The translations under genes were made by a program, and so were the position numbers. Below are positions 61,201 through 64,000 of a stretch of DNA of 64,000 bases, one piece after another. The stretch spans positions 23,746,001-23,810,000 of the forward strand of contig OZ316893.1 of NCBI GenBank assembly GCA_973895155.1. Reading direction: 5' to 3'. This DNA is from Marsupella aquatica. Lineage: Eukaryota > Marchantiophyta. The notes below the pieces were generated by a model. That model made no database searches and had not been told where the DNA came from. It saw only the letters and a list, made by a program, of their open reading frames with translations. Within the stretch, counting starts at the first letter, position 1, and every line of letters begins with the position of its first letter.

Positions 61201-63711
61201 ATTGTGTCTACTATTCCGGTTGGGGAAGGCAAAGCAAAAAAATCGGTGCAGTTAGACGCTGAAGTTCTGCTGCTTTCTTAAAGATACTTTCGGTGTTAGA
61301 GACTACTTCATGAGCAACATTGTAAGGCTCATTGTGTGCCAGGTCGTTGTCAGGTCTAGCGGATGTCAATACCGACGAAACTTGAGTGAGGATTAGTTGG
61401 CTGATGGAAATTGAGTGAAGCTTGAATGTTCGTCGATGGCGGTTAATGCTATACCCTTTCGTTTATCTCCCTTTAGGATTAGCTAGTTTACTACAGAAGA
61501 AATTAGTGCCACAGCACAACTAACAAACCCTCGGTTTCGGAATTTGGAAAATTGGGAGAATTTTTTTGATTAGTGGTGGTATTGAAGTTTGTTGGCTCTT
61601 GTTATTTGTTAGTGTCTATGGATCGACATATGTTATTTCCATCAACTGAGATATTTGTCATTGGTTTGCAGCAATAACTGAACTTATTCGTTACACAGTC
61701 AGCGGAAACCCTGTTGAGCTGGCAGCTAATATGTCTTTGCTTCAAGTCCTTGTACCAAGGATTATGGCATTGCGGCCCCGATTTGCAGCTGCAGTTAAGG
61801 TGTGGTTCTATTATTGATAGCTTGAAATGATCTAGGGATGTAGTTCACCCGAACATATGTCATGCCATTAGAGCTGGTACTGATAATACGAACCTACTAT
61901 GCTTGAGAGTCTCTCTATGCTTGAGAGTCTCGTGAAGTTATTCTTACATTTTCTTCTTTACAGGCAGCAACGGCGGAGAAGCAAGCTGAGCAAGCGTTGG
62001 AAGGTGAAACAGGTGGAGATGATGGCCAGGATGAGGAGGTATGTTCCACAACAGAATCATCCCACATAATTGGTCGAACAACAAGAAAATGTGCCAGATA
62101 CATTCCTAAACTAATGTGTTTGTTCCTTTTGTTTCCTTTTTGTTATCCAACCTCTGTTACGGAACTTAATAAATTGGGTCTTGCAGGACGAGGAAGTCGC
62201 GAAGGGCATGGCCTATCTATTTGCAGACATGGGGGAGGCTTATGTTGACTTGATAGCAAATGGTAAAGTTCTGGTGATATCATTCGCGATACTTTCTTCA
62301 GGAATCCTCCACTAATATGTCGCTAATATTACCGAGCTTCTTTGATGACAGTGAAAATTCGGCAAAAATTTGTGTTCCAATTCTGTTTCGATATCTTCTT
62401 GTCAGAGTCGTTTCTCGTCGTTAGTCGAATGAAAGCGAAAGTTGAATACATAATCTACTGTTCAGGCAAGCAGCTTCCATTTCTTCAATTTGGCCGTTCC
62501 TCACATCAGGCTCTTGTAATGTCAGGTTCTGCTGAATCATTAATGATTGTAGAGGCCATTGCCGACGTGACTTCACATCCCAATGACAATATTGCGGCGA
62601 TGACTTTCAACTTCTGGAACAGACTCAGTAGAGTTTTAACAGGCAGGTGAGACAGTTTCGAAATGATTTAATATCTTGGTTGAGGTTGAGTTTCTGAAAA
62701 AATCTCGCTTTTTTCACGAGTTCCGCCTTTTAGGGTGGCATCTCGATCGATCCTCATGAATGAAGATGTTCAGCTCTTCCAGCTGTAAAGCCTGTAGTTG
62801 ATGTTGGGTACCCGGGATCAACATGCAGAGCTGTGCATATTCTTGATCGTTACTAATCTAGCACTGAATTGCTGGCAGTGAGGGGTTAGGTCAGATGTTA
62901 AGTGTTCGAGATGGAGCGGCCCTGGAAATAGAAAAAGAAAAGCGGCTGGCAATATTTCGGCCAAAATTTGAGCTTCTTGTGTCCCTTGTAAGTCAGCCTC
63001 TCTGACATGATTAGTTGCTGTGTCAAAGTTGGAACTGTGCACTTGCTTGAGTTGCTCACCTTATACATGAGGGTTTAATTGGAAGGAGCTCAAATTGTCG
63101 AGTGAGTCTGAGTCCTCGCTGGTAACTGTAGTAGAGTCAATGCTGGTGTTATGGAAAGTGGTTTTCGATACAGGATTTGAACTACAAACTCTTCTCTTTC
63201 AGAGCACGTCCGACCCATAAGTAAAGAATCTGGGATTGCTCCTTTATCAACTCCTTTGACTCTCGCCTTCCATAGATTCCTCGTTTCTAACTTGAGTTCG
63301 CGTCTACTCATTTATTTACTTATACTGTATGCAAATTACTTCCAATCAATTGTTGCAGGTGAGTTTTCGAGTGAGATATCCTCCTGGTTTTGAGGAATGG
63401 AGAAAGGACGAACTCGCAGATTTTAAGCAAACTCGTTACGGTAATTTGACATTGTATTACGTCCATCCGCAGTGTCTAACCTCAATTACTGCTCTACAAG
63501 TCTGACATATGTCGAGTGACTAAAATTTCTGACTACTCTTTATACCGTGATGCTGAATGAGGAATGCAATAACTCGCAAGGTCTGTTCGTCTGGTCAGGA
63601 ACTGACAAGATGATTATGTTGAGTGCAGCTGTAGCAGACTTGCTAATGGATGCAGCAGCTGTAATTGGAGGAGATGCTACGTTACGCTTACTTGCACAGC
63701 CATTGTTGCAA
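58282..63711 (+). CDS. Transportin-3 / TRN-SR (MOS14-like) nuclear import receptor, N-terminal half
   Basis: Fifteen exons in unbroken phase: 58282-58437, 59193-59270, 59420-59482, 59619-59666, 59894-60040, 60385-60522, 60689-60729, 60963-61054, 61672-61799, 61964-62038, 62187-62262, 62526-62646, 62879-62987, 63359-63440, 63629-63711, with GT-AG borders, giving 479 residues so far. The sequence follows importin-beta-like TNPO3/TRN-SR proteins: ALYHHPDPEIRKSANNWLEEFQ, FCAQTLRTKVQRDFEDLP, WGPGGVVQWLGNQF, LELVTVLPQE, GIPAATLATHPLV, LFADMGEAYVDLIANGS, IAAMTFNFWNRL, LVSLVSFRVRYP, RYAVADLLMDAAAVIGGDATL. It carries SR splicing factors into the nucleus with RanGTP. A full protein is ~950 aa, so the C-terminal half lies beyond 64000. 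A second Met (MEGAQ, 7 codons later) is an alternative start. Confidence 0.93.
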
Positions 63712-64000
63712 GTACGGTAACCCAACTTTGGAGTCCCCCTTTTGCAAACTGTGACAACTAAGCAAATTTCCAATGAGCGTAGCATCAGACTTCTAATAGT
63801 CAAACGATAGATATGTAATATCTTTCTGTTCAGGATTGTGAAAGCGAAGAGGTCTTCCTTCTAGCTGGCTCCTAAATTGTAGCTATCTCATCAAATGAAT
63901 ATTGTTTGTGAGTTATTAAATACCATGGGATGGCTGCTAGCTGTAAGTATGTAACGTTATCGTGAGAGTTTAATTCTGCGCATTTTATATAATTTTTTGA

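Noticed and set aside
1-64000. CRISPR arrays, bacterial operons or an organellar origin
   Set aside because: Spliced plant nuclear genes, LTR elements and telomere-type motifs leave no support for a prokaryotic or organellar source; the tandem arrays lack the repeat-spacer pattern.

Overview
The window is nuclear DNA from a land plant. It carries plastid-type RelA/SpoT and SR-transportin genes with GT-AG introns of about 130-750 nt, TTTAGGG-type telomere-like motifs, a plant-specific L34e-superfamily membrane protein, and a mixed load of Copia and DNA-transposon remains. Compact introns and Tnp2-like genes with a Cys-rich N-terminus fit a non-seed plant, perhaps a moss or liverwort. That last point is inference.

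Layout. (1) 1-3.5 kb: a spliced zinc-finger DDE-type transposase relic, followed by a tRNA-like hairpin. (2) 4.4-23 kb: a transposon-derived block. On the minus strand are a Tnp2 (Transposase_21-like) transposase with three in-frame stops (11.3-7.3 kb) and an acidic coiled-coil ORF (6.7-4.4 kb). On the plus strand are an RPA DBD-C-like OB-fold gene (14.6-15.3 kb) and a decayed multi-exon gene with a SAM-like N-terminus (18.0-21.7 kb). A roughly 150-158 bp tandem array (22.1-23.0 kb) carries an AAATACCCC motif that recurs in the introns and spacers of the block. The four genes may belong to one large element or to several nested ones; no terminal inverted repeats or target-site duplication were found. 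(3) 23-31 kb: mostly unassigned sequence, with an unrecognised minus-strand gene whose five exons agree in phase (27.7-30.0 kb, one GC-AG intron). (4) 31.6-35.2 kb: a complete six-exon RSH2/RSH3-type (p)ppGpp synthetase/hydrolase gene, with an out-of-frame upstream ORF across its start. (5) 38-45 kb: AT-rich repeats, an internally deleted Ty1/Copia element with a perfect 5-bp target-site duplication, and a 1.37-kb terminal-inverted-repeat element. (6) 48.8-49.5 kb: a single-exon At5g19025-like two-TM protein. (7) 51-58 kb: tandem duplications and a solo LTR of the same Copia family. (8) 58.3 kb to the end: the first 15 exons of a transportin-3/TRN-SR (MOS14) nuclear import receptor, cut by the window edge.

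The host genes (RSH, L34e-like, TRN-SR) are independent housekeeping or regulatory genes. The only apparent gene-to-gene association is within the transposon-derived block.
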